Source: Paenibacillus terrigena DSM 21567
GTDB taxonomy: Bacteria > Bacillota > Bacilli > Paenibacillales > Paenibacillaceae
DNA: 64,000 bases
Direction of reading: 5' to 3'
Assembly (NCBI RefSeq): GCF_000374845.1
Contig: NZ_KB895426.1
Coordinates: forward strand, 18,188-82,187
Shown here: piece by piece, positions 1 through 7,752 of the stretch
Position numbering within the stretch: position 1 is the first letter of the stretch
How the letters are laid out: the number at the start of each line of letters is the position of its first letter
The notes under the pieces: model-generated
What the model saw: only the letters and a program-made list of their open reading frames with translations
Told to the model about the DNA's origin: nothing
The model's database searches: none
Translations under genes and position numbers: made by a program

Positions 1-423
1 AATGTTCTTGTCTACAGGGGATGCGAATCCTGAAGTGTTGTGCTGAATGATCGCCGCTAGCGAGACGATGGGCACGTTCTGCGTACGTCCGAGTGTAATA
101 TTCTCTTGGTAGCTAACCCCGAATTCGGCGTTCCCCGCTGCGACCATCATATCTGCGCCGCCTTCACCTGGTTGAACGATTTCGACATCTAAGCCTTGTT
201 CTTTGAAAAATCCTTTATCTCTCGCGACATATAGCCCGGTATGATTCGTGTTCGGCGTCCAGTCGAGTACGACTTTGACCTTCGTTAGTTCTTTCGGTGC
301 TTCCTGCTGCTGAGCTGCCTCACCGCTCTGTTCTGCAGTTTTGGTTGGTTCTTCTGTTTTGCCGCTGCATCCTGCGATGACGATGAATAGTGTGAGACAG
401 ATGAGCCATAGTGATTTTTTCAT
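1..423 (-). CDS. thiY: ThiY-like thiamine-precursor (HMP) ABC transporter substrate-binding lipoprotein, partial
   Basis: This is the N-terminal 141 codons of a reverse-strand gene that runs off the left edge. The product starts with [20 protein letters not shown], a type II signal peptide with a VIAGC lipobox, followed by a Glu/Gln/Lys-rich linker. The mature part reads [20 protein letters not shown] and [20 protein letters not shown], the hallmark start of NMT1/THI5-like periplasmic-binding proteins. A GGGGAG ribosome binding site precedes the ATG. A TPP riboswitch and terminator lie directly upstream, so transcription should be shut off by thiamine pyrophosphate. The riboswitch makes a role in taking up a thiamine pyrimidine precursor most likely; other NMT1-type substrates are possible. 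The permease and ATPase genes would lie outside the window. Confidence 0.85.
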   Translation of the reverse strand, partial: MKKSLWLICLTLFIVIAGCSGKTEEPTKTAEQSGEAAQQQEAPKELTKVKVVLDWTPNTNHTGLYVARDKGFFKEQGLDVEIVQPGEGGADMMVAAGNAEFGVSYQENITLGRTQNVPIVSLAAIIQHNTSGFASPVDKNI

Positions 424-470
424 GGTGACAGTTCTCCCCTTTTTTGATTTTCTGTAGTTCGACTGACAAA

Positions 471-498
471 TAAAAAACGCCCCCAACCGGAGGCGTTA
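471..498 (-). terminator. Intrinsic terminator controlled by the TPP riboswitch
   Basis: On the reverse strand an AACGCC...GGGGGCGTT hairpin is followed by a run of T. It lies between the riboswitch aptamer and the start codon of the lipoprotein gene, the expected place for a transcription-attenuating expression platform. Confidence 0.8.
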
Positions 499-525
499 GC
501 ATAAGCGAATATCACAGAAAATAAG

Positions 526-617
526 CTTCGTTCCTACGCTGGCATTATCCAGATCAGGTATAAGGGTCAGTGTCATATGGGACACAATCTCAGCCGGCCA
601 TTCCAGCACCCCTGGGG
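526..617 (-). promoter_or_regulatory. TPP riboswitch (THI element)
   Basis: Read on the reverse strand, the segment contains the conserved blocks AGGGGTGC, CTGAGA, a variable P3 hairpin, then ACCTGATCTGGATAATGCC and AGCGTAGGAA, which together define the thiamine pyrophosphate aptamer. It is followed by an intrinsic terminator and the thiamine-precursor binding lipoprotein gene, consistent with TPP-induced premature termination. Confidence 0.95.
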
Positions 618-706
618 GTATTCAATTCATCAGGCGTCCTCATTATATCAAAAATAGAAGAGAATGCATAACAAAATTTAAGAATTTAGCTAAGTAGTCA
701 AAACGT

Positions 707-1690
707 TTAAATGACTTGCCCTAAATAGGCGTCTAGTTGAGGCTTGCTCGGCATGTAGTGAATGGAGCGTAGGTATCGAATCGTACGCGTCTCGGCACGC
801 ATCACAATGGAATGTGTCTCGGCTTGATCGCCTGCGAGGAACTTCACACCGCCGACGAAATCACCTTGCGTGATTCCTGTTGCCGCGAAGATGACATCGC
901 CTTTACCTACCATTCGTTCCATCGTTAGCACTTCGTGCGGATTCATAATATTCATCGCGTAGCAGCGATTTAGTTCTTCTTCGTTCATCGGCATCAATCT
1001 GCCTTGGATTTCCCCGCGAAGGCATGTCAGCGATGCTGCGGCCAATACCCCTTCCGGCGCACCGCCAGATCCGATATAGAGATCGACCCCTGACTCTGGA
1101 AAAGAAGGTGCCATGGCACCCGCGACATCGCCTGCATTGAGCAATCGAATGCGAACGCCCGCGTCGCGTAGAATACGAAGCTGCTTGGCATGACGCTCGC
1201 GGTCCAGAATAGAGACGGTCAGCTCCGAACGTTTCTTGCCAAGCCCAAAAGCGGCTTTCTGCAGCGTCAGTTCGAGCGGATCGTCAAGGCTCAATAAGCC
1301 GGCAAGCGCAGGACCGCAGGCCAGCTTCTCCATATACATATCCGGCGCATGAAGGAGCTGTCCGCGTTCGGCGATCGCCATGACCGCAAGCGCTCCGTTC
1401 AAGCCTTTCGCGACGAGCTCCGTACCTTCAACAGGATCGACGGCAATGTCGATCGCTTCGCCTTCGCCATTACCGACCTCTTCTCCAATATATAGCATCG
1501 GCGCTTCATCCATCTCGCCTTCGCCGATGACGACTTTCCCGTGAATCGGCACATTTTTGAACATGCTCCGCATGGCTGTTGTCGCCGCATCGTCTGCTTC
1601 ATTTTTCATGCCTCTACCGGTCCATTGCGCAGCCGCGATGGCTGCCGCTTCCGTTACTCGCACCATTTCTAGTGATAATAGTCTTTGCAT
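707..1690 (-). CDS. glpX: Fructose-1,6-bisphosphatase class II GlpX
   Basis: The 327-residue protein has the usual GlpX length and hallmark blocks: VIGEGEMDEAPMLYIGEEVG near residue 55, IDIAVDPVEGTELVAKGLNG near residue 80 (metal-binding Asp and Glu), and LYIGSGGAPEGVLAAASL near residue 205. It hydrolyses fructose-1,6-bisphosphate to fructose-6-phosphate in the cytoplasm, a step of gluconeogenesis. It lies next to an SR1P-like peptide gene, ccpN and yqfL, all tied to control of gluconeogenic or glycolytic flux, so the neighbourhood fits the call. The ATG start follows a GGAGG-type site. Confidence 0.95.
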   Translation of the reverse strand: MQRLLSLEMVRVTEAAAIAAAQWTGRGMKNEADDAATTAMRSMFKNVPIHGKVVIGEGEMDEAPMLYIGEEVGNGEGEAIDIAVDPVEGTELVAKGLNGALAVMAIAERGQLLHAPDMYMEKLACGPALAGLLSLDDPLELTLQKAAFGLGKKRSELTVSILDRERHAKQLRILRDAGVRIRLLNAGDVAGAMAPSFPESGVDLYIGSGGAPEGVLAAASLTCLRGEIQGRLMPMNEEELNRCYAMNIMNPHEVLTMERMVGKGDVIFAATGITQGDFVGGVKFLAGDQAETHSIVMRAETRTIRYLRSIHYMPSKPQLDAYLGQVI

Positions 1691-1942
1691 TATAGGGCCT
1701 CCATCTCTATTTATGATGTATTATTAGGCTTTACATTCTCTATTTATTATGACACAATAAATCATATGATGTATATCTTATTTTTGCAACAACTATTATC
1801 TATCCACATAAAAAGAGCGTAATAAGTACAATATAAGCCACATACACTTTTCAGTAGCAGATGAACTATACGTTCTGATTCCTTAAGATTGTTACATCAT
1901 ATATACCGGACTTATTTCATAATGAAGAGGGGATGAAACAAC

Positions 1943-2122
1943 ATGAATGAAGCGATGAATGAGTTAAGATGGGGCGTTGTGCTCTGCTCGCGTTGTAACA
2001 GCATTATTGACATGGTAGAGACGGAGAAACCGTCCGTTTATTATAGTCAGTGTAGAAGTGGTCAATGTTCTGCTGAATCCGGCGTCGTGAGGGAAGATTC
2101 CTCCGATCCTTATAGCGGCTAA
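1943..2122 (+). CDS. SR1P-like small peptide (GapA-binding peptide family)
   Basis: A 59-residue peptide preceded by AGAGGGGA at good spacing. After a 10-residue lead it has GVVLCSRCNSIIDMVETEK followed by a Tyr-Tyr and a second Cys pair region (QCRSGQC). The pattern G-V-x-L-C-x-x-C-x-x-x-I then E-K-x-x-x-Y resembles SR1P of B. subtilis, a small peptide encoded by the dual-function RNA SR1 that binds the glyceraldehyde-3-phosphate dehydrogenase GapA. The ccpN gene, whose product represses sr1 in B. subtilis, lies 88 bp downstream, which supports the assignment. The second Cys pair is CRSGQC rather than CGSC-like, and no zinc binding is shown. A generic zinc-ribbon peptide is the alternative. 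Confidence 0.65.
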   Translation: MNEAMNELRWGVVLCSRCNSIIDMVETEKPSVYYSQCRSGQCSAESGVVREDSSDPYSG

Positions 2123-2209
2123 GGACATGGACGAATAGGTGCAGATACGATATGATGAGGGTAATTGTAAGCTGAACCGAATTCAGTAAGAATTAAGGAG
2201 TGAAGGGTC

Positions 2210-2836
2210 ATACAGCTATCGTCGCGGCAATATGAAATTCTACAACTTGTACAAGATCATGCTCCGATTACCGGGGAACAGATTGCTGAACAGCTTGGCG
2301 TCAGTCGGCCAACCATTCGTTCGGATTTATCGATTCTCGTCATGCTCGGTCATTTGGATGCGAAGCCGAAGGTCGGATATTTCCTCGGCAAGCAGAATCG
2401 TCAAGAAAACCTAGTCTCGCCAGATGTCCTGGTGAGAGATGTGCAGATGCCGCCGATTATCGTGCGCGAGACCGCCACGGTAAGCGATGCGGCTGTTGCG
2501 CTGTTCCTGGGCAATACCGGTGTACTCATCGTGACGGACGAAGATGGAGTGCTGCTCGGCGTCATTTCCAGCAAGGATCTGCTGAAGGTAACGATCGGTA
2601 ACCCGAGTGCAGCTACTTTGCCGGTTGGCGTCGTCATGACACGGATGCCGAATATCGTGACGGCTTCCCCAGAGGATCATTTACTGGATGTTGCCCGGAA
2701 AATGGATGATCATCATATCAGCACCTTACCTGTCGTTATCCCGTATGGAGAGAGCAAATCGCCAGAGAGATGGGAAGTCGTCGGACGCATTTCGAAGACG
2801 ACCGTGAATAAAGTTATTTTAAAACTTGCAAAATGA
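2210..2836 (+). CDS. ccpN: CcpN-type transcriptional repressor of gluconeogenesis (HTH plus CBS pair), apparent ATA start
   Basis: The product has an N-terminal winged HTH (ILQLVQDHAPITGEQIAEQL, then GVSRPTIRSDLSILVMLGHL) and two CBS domains (VRDVQMPPIIVRETATVSDA... and VVMTRMPNIVTASPEDHLLD...), the architecture of CcpN, which represses gapB, pckA and sr1 in B. subtilis. No ATG, GTG or TTG occurs in frame upstream of codon 45 (2342), and starting there would delete the HTH. The reading frame opens after a stop at 2201-2203. AAGGAG at 2195-2200 sits 9 nt before an ATA codon at 2210, giving a 208-residue protein close to the family length of about 212. The start is therefore probably ATA, or a base error at an ATG. 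It precedes yqfL, as in B. subtilis. Confidence 0.85.
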   Translation: MQLSSRQYEILQLVQDHAPITGEQIAEQLGVSRPTIRSDLSILVMLGHLDAKPKVGYFLGKQNRQENLVSPDVLVRDVQMPPIIVRETATVSDAAVALFLGNTGVLIVTDEDGVLLGVISSKDLLKVTIGNPSAATLPVGVVMTRMPNIVTASPEDHLLDVARKMDDHHISTLPVVIPYGESKSPERWEVVGRISKTTVNKVILKLAK

Positions 2837-2919
2837 ATGGGTTTCATCAAGTTACCTTATGATCACGAACCGAAAGTCGTATTGACTTGAGCCATATTGG
2901 AAAAAGGGGAGAAGGATGA

Positions 2920-3723
2920 ATGGGGCAGGAGTCACAGCAGATGATCACCATATGCTCGGACTCCGTCGGTGAGACGGCGGAGAGTGTCGTTCGAGCGACA
3001 ATGAAGCAATTTGCCGGACAAGACGTACAGTTGCGTCGAATCGGGCAAATTAAGTATGAAGATGATATACGCGCCATTATGGAAGAAGTCAGTCGGATCG
3101 GCGGTTTTGTTGCGTACACGCTCGTTCAGCCTGAACTGAGGGAAATGATGCGATCCGAAGCCATCCGACTCGGGATTCGTGCCGTCGATATTATGGGTCC
3201 GATGATGCAAGCCTATATTGATACATTCCATGATGCGCCGAGCCGTAAGCCGGGATTGCTGCATCAGCTGGATGAACATTATTTCCGCCGCATGGAAGCG
3301 ATTGAATATTCGGTGCAATATGATCATAGTCAGGATGTGAAGACGCTGCCTGAAGCGGACATCGTGCTGCTCGGCGTATCGCGTACCTCCAAGACACCGC
3401 TCAGCATTTTCCTCGGTCATAAAGGCTACAAGACAGCGAATGTGCTCGTCGTACCGGAGATGAAGCCACCGAAGGAACTGTTCCAGCTCACGAATCAACG
3501 CGTTGTCCTGCTCACGATGGACCCGGAGCAGATGCTCAAAATTCGGACCGAACGATTGAAGACACTCGGTCTCCCAGCAGGCGCAAGCTATACGACACGG
3601 GAACGCATTCAAGAGGAGCTTGATTATGCGCATGCGCTCGCCGAGCAGCTGCAGTGTCCGGTCATCGATGTGACGGATAAAGCGATTGAGGAGACGGCGG
3701 GACTTATACTAGGGAATATATAA
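2920..3723 (+). CDS. yqfL: Pyruvate,phosphate dikinase regulatory protein family (YqfL)
   Basis: A 267-residue protein with ITICSDSVGETAESVVRA at the N-terminus and GVSRTSKTPLSIFLGHKGYK near residue 155, the P-loop-like signature of the DUF299/PPDK regulatory protein family (bifunctional Ser/Thr kinase and Pi-dependent phosphorylase). In B. subtilis the equivalent gene follows ccpN and modulates CcpN-dependent repression. The ATG at 2920 follows GGGGAGAAGG. A terminator begins 7 bp after the stop. Whether it modifies PPDK or instead acts on CcpN cannot be told from the sequence; no ppdK is in the window. Confidence 0.9.
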   Translation: MGQESQQMITICSDSVGETAESVVRATMKQFAGQDVQLRRIGQIKYEDDIRAIMEEVSRIGGFVAYTLVQPELREMMRSEAIRLGIRAVDIMGPMMQAYIDTFHDAPSRKPGLLHQLDEHYFRRMEAIEYSVQYDHSQDVKTLPEADIVLLGVSRTSKTPLSIFLGHKGYKTANVLVVPEMKPPKELFQLTNQRVVLLTMDPEQMLKIRTERLKTLGLPAGASYTTRERIQEELDYAHALAEQLQCPVIDVTDKAIEETAGLILGNI

Positions 3724-3973
3724 AAGATGCCAGACCTGTGAGGGTCTGGTTTTTTGTTGTTCGACTGTGGGGGATGAATGTAGAGGGAGGGGAGGGGTGT
3801 CTCGTTCCAGCCGATTCTTGTCCGCCATTTGCTTGAATAGATTGGAAGGATACAAATGGCTACCAAAGATCGGACGCAGGCTCTTCCACGTGACACCCCT
3901 CCTCCTTTTGACATTCATGAAGGGTTCGAACAACACAAAAGAAGTCAGTCCCTCAAGGGTCTGGCTTCTTTTT
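3722..3973. repeat. Long imperfect palindrome (about 110-120 bp arms) in a convergent intergenic region
   Basis: The sequence from 3722 to about 3831 matches, as reverse complement, the sequence from about 3853 to 3973. Paired blocks include AGATGCCAGACC with GGGTCTGGCTTCT, TTGTTGTTCGA with TCGAACAACACAA, GATGAATGT with ACATTCATG, GAGGGGTGTC with GACACCCCTC, and GCCATTTG with CAAATGGC. A loop of about 21 nt separates the arms. Each outer end carries an intrinsic-terminator-like hairpin for one of the two convergent genes. It resembles a hairpin element or two inverted copies of a 120-bp repeat. Confidence 0.8.
3729..3756 (+). terminator. Intrinsic terminator of the ccpN-yqfL transcript
   Basis: CCAGACC, a six-base loop and GGTCTGG are followed by TTTTTT, starting 7 bp downstream of the yqfL stop codon. 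It is the outer part of the left arm of the long palindrome. Confidence 0.85.
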
Positions 3974-3974
3974 G
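3939..3974 (-). terminator. Probable terminator of the LacI-type regulator gene
   Basis: On the reverse strand AGAAGCCAGACCC and GGGACTGACTTCTTTT form an imperfect hairpin followed by T residues, about 30 bp after the stop of the regulator gene at 4005. It is the right end of the long palindrome. Confidence 0.6.
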
Positions 3975-4004
3975 TGGAGGGGCGGCAGAGTGGATGGAGC
4001 TGCG

Positions 4005-4976
4005 CTAGGACGGCGCACTCGCTCCTGCCTTAGCTCTGATGACGAGAGAATGCCGAACCGGGATTCGCGCATTCTCTTCACTCAATAAGAGCGAGACGGC
4101 CTGTTCGCCAATGCTCGTCATATGATAATTCACGCTCGGGAAGCCTAGGATTTCACTTAATGGCGTGTTCTCTTCGCCAATGATCTCGAAATCTCGCGGA
4201 TAGCTGTAGCCGAGTGATTGCGCTGCAGCGATAATGCCAGCGGCGACCTCGTCGCCATTGGTGAAGATCGCGTCTGGGATGATCGGCTTCTGGAACATGA
4301 CCTCGCCAGCACGTTTCCCTTCTTGATAGTCGAAGCATTGGTCGAAGAATTGATTTTCATAATCCTCGGAGATGATTTCTTGATACGCCTGAATGCGTAA
4401 TCGGGTGCTTGGACTCGATTGAACATCTCTCCCCGAAGTGAAATGGATATGCTCATAGCCTTTGTTCTTCAAATGGTTGAACACTTCAATATACGCGGCA
4501 TATCGATCTGGGTACACAGACGGAATATGCGGGACAGGACAAGCCTCGCAGCATACGATTTTGCCCCATTCGGACAAGGTTTGAATTTGTTCATGATGTA
4601 GGGTATGCGACGTGAGCAGAATGCCATCGATCGTCTTCTTTTTCAATAGTGTAAGATAGCTGCTCTCAATGACATTCTCGTAATACGAAGGCAGCAAGAG
4701 AACTTGGTAATGTAATTCATGGGCTTTTCTCAGTATGCCGTTAATGAGTTCATCGAAGCAAGAGTTATTGTTATACGGCACAATGACGCCAATGGTATTC
4801 GTCTTTCCTCGGCTGAGCTTTACCGCGTTGCCATTCACCGAATAATTCAGTTCCTTCATGACTGCCATAACCTTTTCTTGCTTGTCCTTAGCGACATAAG
4901 GATGATCATTGAGAACGCGGGACACGGTTGCAATGGAGACACCCGCCATCCTAGCGACATCTTTAATATTCGCCAT
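4005..4976 (-). CDS. LacI/GalR family transcriptional regulator
   Basis: A 323-residue protein with the LacI HTH at residues 3-25 (IKDVARMAGVSIATVSRVLN) and a sugar-binding core starting TNTIGVIVPYNNNSCFDELI near residue 60, with FTNGDEVAAGIIAAAQSLGY and RDFEIIGEENTPLSEI in the C-terminal subdomain. It is divergent from an MFS transporter-HAD phosphatase pair, and a TGAAA-N4-TTTCA dyad with a central CG lies in the shared promoter region, so it probably represses that pair. The effector sugar cannot be inferred. The ATG follows a GGGGGAGAG site. Confidence 0.9.
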   Translation of the reverse strand: MANIKDVARMAGVSIATVSRVLNDHPYVAKDKQEKVMAVMKELNYSVNGNAVKLSRGKTNTIGVIVPYNNNSCFDELINGILRKAHELHYQVLLLPSYYENVIESSYLTLLKKKTIDGILLTSHTLHHEQIQTLSEWGKIVCCEACPVPHIPSVYPDRYAAYIEVFNHLKNKGYEHIHFTSGRDVQSSPSTRLRIQAYQEIISEDYENQFFDQCFDYQEGKRAGEVMFQKPIIPDAIFTNGDEVAAGIIAAAQSLGYSYPRDFEIIGEENTPLSEILGFPSVNYHMTSIGEQAVSLLLSEENARIPVRHSLVIRAKAGASAPS

Positions 4977-5055
4977 AAAGGCTCTCCCCCTTTTCTACAC
5001 ATTCGGACTCATTGTAACATGTCGATTTCTTTTTTAGAAATAAGGATTTGTATGC

Positions 5056-5086
5056 TTGACTTGAAACGCATTTCATTCTTTACAAT
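5056..5086 (+). promoter_or_regulatory. Promoter of the MFS-HAD pair with probable LacI-type operator
   Basis: TTGACT (5056-5061) and TACAAT (5081-5086) form a candidate promoter with a long 19-bp spacer. Inside the spacer is TGAAACGCATTTCA (5062-5075), a TGAAA-N4-TTTCA dyad of the kind bound by LacI-family repressors. The divergent LacI-type gene starts about 85 bp away. Confidence 0.5.
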
Positions 5087-5133
5087 GAACAACATCAGCA
5101 GGAATATTCCTAATTCTAGAAGGAGGCTAAGGC

Positions 5134-6327
5134 ATGAGAACCTTTGCGATTGCATCGTATTCATTGTATTTTCTAGCAGGACTGGTCATAACAACGATCG
5201 GTTCCGTGATGCCGCAATTGCTTGCTCACTATGAACAATCTTATACGGTCGGGGGGCAAATGGTCTTCGTGAGTGCAGTCGGATTTATTGCAGGCGTGCC
5301 GATTTCCGCATGGCTTATGCGAGGATTGAAGAAAGAAAAGTATGTCCTCGCGCTCTCTGCGGTTATCATTGCGATCGCACAGCTCAGTATAGGGTCGCTT
5401 CCGTCGTTCGGCTGGGTTGTGGCGCTCAATTTCATGAATAGTGTTGGCGCCGCTGCTATCGAGTGTGTCGTAGCAACGCTCATGATGGAAGTGTTCGTGG
5501 GCCGCCGTGCGGTGGTTATGAGTTATCTTGAAGTATCATTCGGTATTGGTGCGCTCTGTATGCCGCTGATCGCCAGCGTATTGATTGCGAACCAGGCCTG
5601 GCAGTATTCCTTTTTCGTAACGGCCTGTCTTGGATTGATCATGGCCGTGGTATGGTGCTTCATATCCTTTGCGAAGGAGCGGTCAGATGAGGCACAGCCG
5701 TTGGATGCGAATATCGCACCGCCGCCGATGTTCAAGAACAACCACATGAAGCGCTACATACTGTTCGCATTCGTCTTCTTGATTTTCATCTATAGCGGGA
5801 TCGAAGGGAGTCTGAATCATTTCATGTCTTCCATCTTCCTGAACCATTTAGAAGTTACACCTTATTACGCTTCACTGAGTATAGGACTATTCTGGATGGC
5901 GATGGTCGTCGGCAGAGCAGCTACGGGTTGGATTATCCGCAAAGTAAATTATGCGCAATATTTGCGCTGGAGTATGTTCGGCACGCTCGCGGTGATCATC
6001 CTGTTTGCGTTATGTAGGGAGGCCGTGGTCGGCTTTATCTTGGTCATAATGATGGGGTTAACGATGTCGGGCGTCTATTCGATTACAATGGTGTACGCGA
6101 ATCATACGTTTCCTGGCATGGCGCGGCTCGTGACCAGTCTGGTTACGGCTTTTGCCGGATTCGGAGCAGCGGTCTTCCCTGCCTTGATCGGGTATGCGAT
6201 GGACCATTCTGGCACGGTATCTGCGCTATGGTATATTGCTGGCTTTGCAGTAATTTACTTGCTCATCCTGCTGCTGGGCATTGGTAGATTTTATCGTCAT
6301 CAAGCGGGCGTGGCGTTAAACGAATGA
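5134..6327 (+). CDS. Major facilitator superfamily transporter
   Basis: A 397-residue, 12-helix-type hydrophobic protein. The N-terminal half carries a short A-loop-like motif between helices 2 and 3 (AWLMRGLKKEKY), and the two halves are joined by a polar loop near residue 190 (KERSDEAQPLDANIAPPPMF). An AGAAGGAGG ribosome binding site lies 7 bp before the ATG. It sits next to a divergent LacI-type regulator and upstream of a HAD phosphatase (13 bp gap), a layout typical of sugar or glycoside uptake. Substrate and direction of transport are not determinable from sequence. Confidence 0.85.
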   Translation: MRTFAIASYSLYFLAGLVITTIGSVMPQLLAHYEQSYTVGGQMVFVSAVGFIAGVPISAWLMRGLKKEKYVLALSAVIIAIAQLSIGSLPSFGWVVALNFMNSVGAAAIECVVATLMMEVFVGRRAVVMSYLEVSFGIGALCMPLIASVLIANQAWQYSFFVTACLGLIMAVVWCFISFAKERSDEAQPLDANIAPPPMFKNNHMKRYILFAFVFLIFIYSGIEGSLNHFMSSIFLNHLEVTPYYASLSIGLFWMAMVVGRAATGWIIRKVNYAQYLRWSMFGTLAVIILFALCREAVVGFILVIMMGLTMSGVYSITMVYANHTFPGMARLVTSLVTAFAGFGAAVFPALIGYAMDHSGTVSALWYIAGFAVIYLLILLLGIGRFYRHQAGVALNE

Positions 6328-6346
6328 AAAATAGGAGGACTTGAAA

Positions 6347-7138
6347 ATGTGTATTCAGATGATCGCTGTAGATATGGACGGCACGTTTCTAAATGACCGT
6401 AAGGACTACAATCGGGATCGCTTTCGGGAGCAGTATGCGGAGATGAAAAGAAAAGGGATTCGCTTTGTCGTAGCTAGCGGGAATCAATATTATCAGCTGA
6501 AATCCTTCTTCCCTGAAATTGAACATGAAATCGCTTTTGTTGCGGAGAATGGCGCTTATATCGTTGACGGGAATGAGGAAGTGTTCACAGGTCGAATGTC
6601 CGTGGAGACGATTGCGAAGACGCTGGAAATTCTGAAGCACTATCCTTCCTCGAACATTGCGATATGCGGCAAACAAAGTGCGTACATGCACCATGATGAA
6701 TCCGATGACTATTATGACTATTCCATTCAATTTTACCATCGCTTAAAGAGAGTAGAAGATTTAACGCGGATTGAGGATCAATTGTTCAAATTTGCCCTTC
6801 GGTTTCCGCTTGAAGAGCTGGATCAAGGACTTGTGAACTTAAAACGTGAGTTAGGGGAGGAGGTTACCCCTGTGGCGTGTGGCCATGGGGATGTGGATAT
6901 TATTGTGACAGGCATTCACAAGGCGCATGGCATTCGGATGCTTCAGCAAAAATGGCAGATTGCAGACGATAAGACGGTAGCTTTTGGCGATAGCGGCAAT
7001 GATATTGAAATGCTAAGGCATGCACATTACAGTTATGCGATGGAACATGCGAGTGACATTGTGAAGAGGGCGGCGAAGTATCAGATCGGTTCGAATAATG
7101 CTGAAGCTGTGCTGGATGCGATAGACAGCCTACTATGA
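6347..7138 (+). CDS. Cof-type HAD-IIB family phosphatase
   Basis: A 263-residue protein with the HAD motif I MIAVDMDGTFLNDRK (nucleophile and acid/base Asp), motif II in FVVASGNQYYQL, and motifs III/IV in VAFGDSGNDIEMLRHAHYSYAM near residue 215. The C2B cap lies between, as in the Cof/YidA/YwpJ subfamily, which dephosphorylates sugar phosphates and related compounds. I chose the ATG at 6347 because AGGAGG lies 9 bp upstream; a TTG six bases earlier is too close to it. It follows the MFS gene by 19 bp and is probably cotranscribed. Confidence 0.88.
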   Translation: MCIQMIAVDMDGTFLNDRKDYNRDRFREQYAEMKRKGIRFVVASGNQYYQLKSFFPEIEHEIAFVAENGAYIVDGNEEVFTGRMSVETIAKTLEILKHYPSSNIAICGKQSAYMHHDESDDYYDYSIQFYHRLKRVEDLTRIEDQLFKFALRFPLEELDQGLVNLKRELGEEVTPVACGHGDVDIIVTGIHKAHGIRMLQQKWQIADDKTVAFGDSGNDIEMLRHAHYSYAMEHASDIVKRAAKYQIGSNNAEAVLDAIDSLL

Positions 7139-7229
7139 GGGGCATATGGAAGCCATTCCGACGAGGAGTAGGCTTCTTTTATTTCATTGGGATCATGTTA
7201 TACGAGATAAAAATAATGAAAACGAGCTA

Positions 7230-7295
7230 TTGACACTATGATGTATTACGGGCATAATACACACATGAAGTGTATGAACTACATAGTACACACAC
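7230..7295 (+). promoter_or_regulatory. Promoter and GntR-type operator of the ABC transporter operon
   Basis: TTGACA (7230-7235), a 17-bp spacer and CATAAT (7253-7258) make a strong vegetative promoter. Just downstream is AAGTGTATG...CATAGTACAC, containing TGTA-N12-TACA (7271-7290), a dyad like those bound by YtrA-subfamily GntR regulators. It overlaps the expected transcription start, so binding should repress. Confidence 0.7.
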
Positions 7296-7323
7296 TTGGC
7301 GATGAAGACGAGGGGTGAACATA

Positions 7324-7752
7324 ATGATGAATGAAGGGTGGACGAGTGTTGTTTTTAATAACCGAGACCCTGTCTATCTGCAAGTCGTTAGGCATTTCAA
7401 AGAGCAGATCGCAACAGGCCGATTGAAGGCAGGGCAGGTTATTCCTTCCCGCAGAGAACTCGGCGCATTGCTCAAAATAAATCCAAATACAGCGCAGAAA
7501 GCTTATAAGGAAATGGAGGAGCAGCGGTTGATTATTACAGAGGGAAATTCACCGAGTCGGATTACCGAGGAGGCTGCAATATTGCGAGCTATCCGTTCGG
7601 AACTCATAGAAAGTGCAGTGGAATCTTTTGTCGTGTCAGTTCGGAGAATTGATGTACCCGTCGATGAACTGCTGGATCTTGTCAGGACGAAATATGTGGA
7701 GGAACGTGCCCGTACGAATCAAGCGGAGGAGGGGGGCAGCATCCATGATTGA
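7324..7752 (+). CDS. GntR family regulator, YtrA subfamily
   Basis: A 142-residue protein with an N-terminal winged HTH (DPVYLQVVRHFKEQIATGRL, then AGQVIPSRRELGALLKINPN, TAQKAYKEMEEQRLI) and a short helical C-terminal tail rather than a ligand-binding domain, which is diagnostic of the YtrA subfamily. These regulators usually control the ABC transporter genes that follow. ATG 7324 is preferred to a GTG at 7315 because the GAGGGG site ends immediately before that GTG. The stop overlaps the start of the ATPase gene by 8 bp. The dyad upstream suggests autorepression. Confidence 0.88.
   Translation: MMNEGWTSVVFNNRDPVYLQVVRHFKEQIATGRLKAGQVIPSRRELGALLKINPNTAQKAYKEMEEQRLIITEGNSPSRITEEAAILRAIRSELIESAVESFVVSVRRIDVPVDELLDLVRTKYVEERARTNQAEEGGSIHD

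Noticed and set aside
2232..2414. 60-codon ATG frame upstream of ATG 2342
   Set aside because: It is out of frame with ccpN, and its sequence is the HTH coding region read in the wrong frame.
3709..4033. Short frames on both strands in the gap between yqfL and the LacI gene
   Set aside because: They resemble each other only because the DNA is a near-palindrome; neither has a domain or a ribosome binding site.
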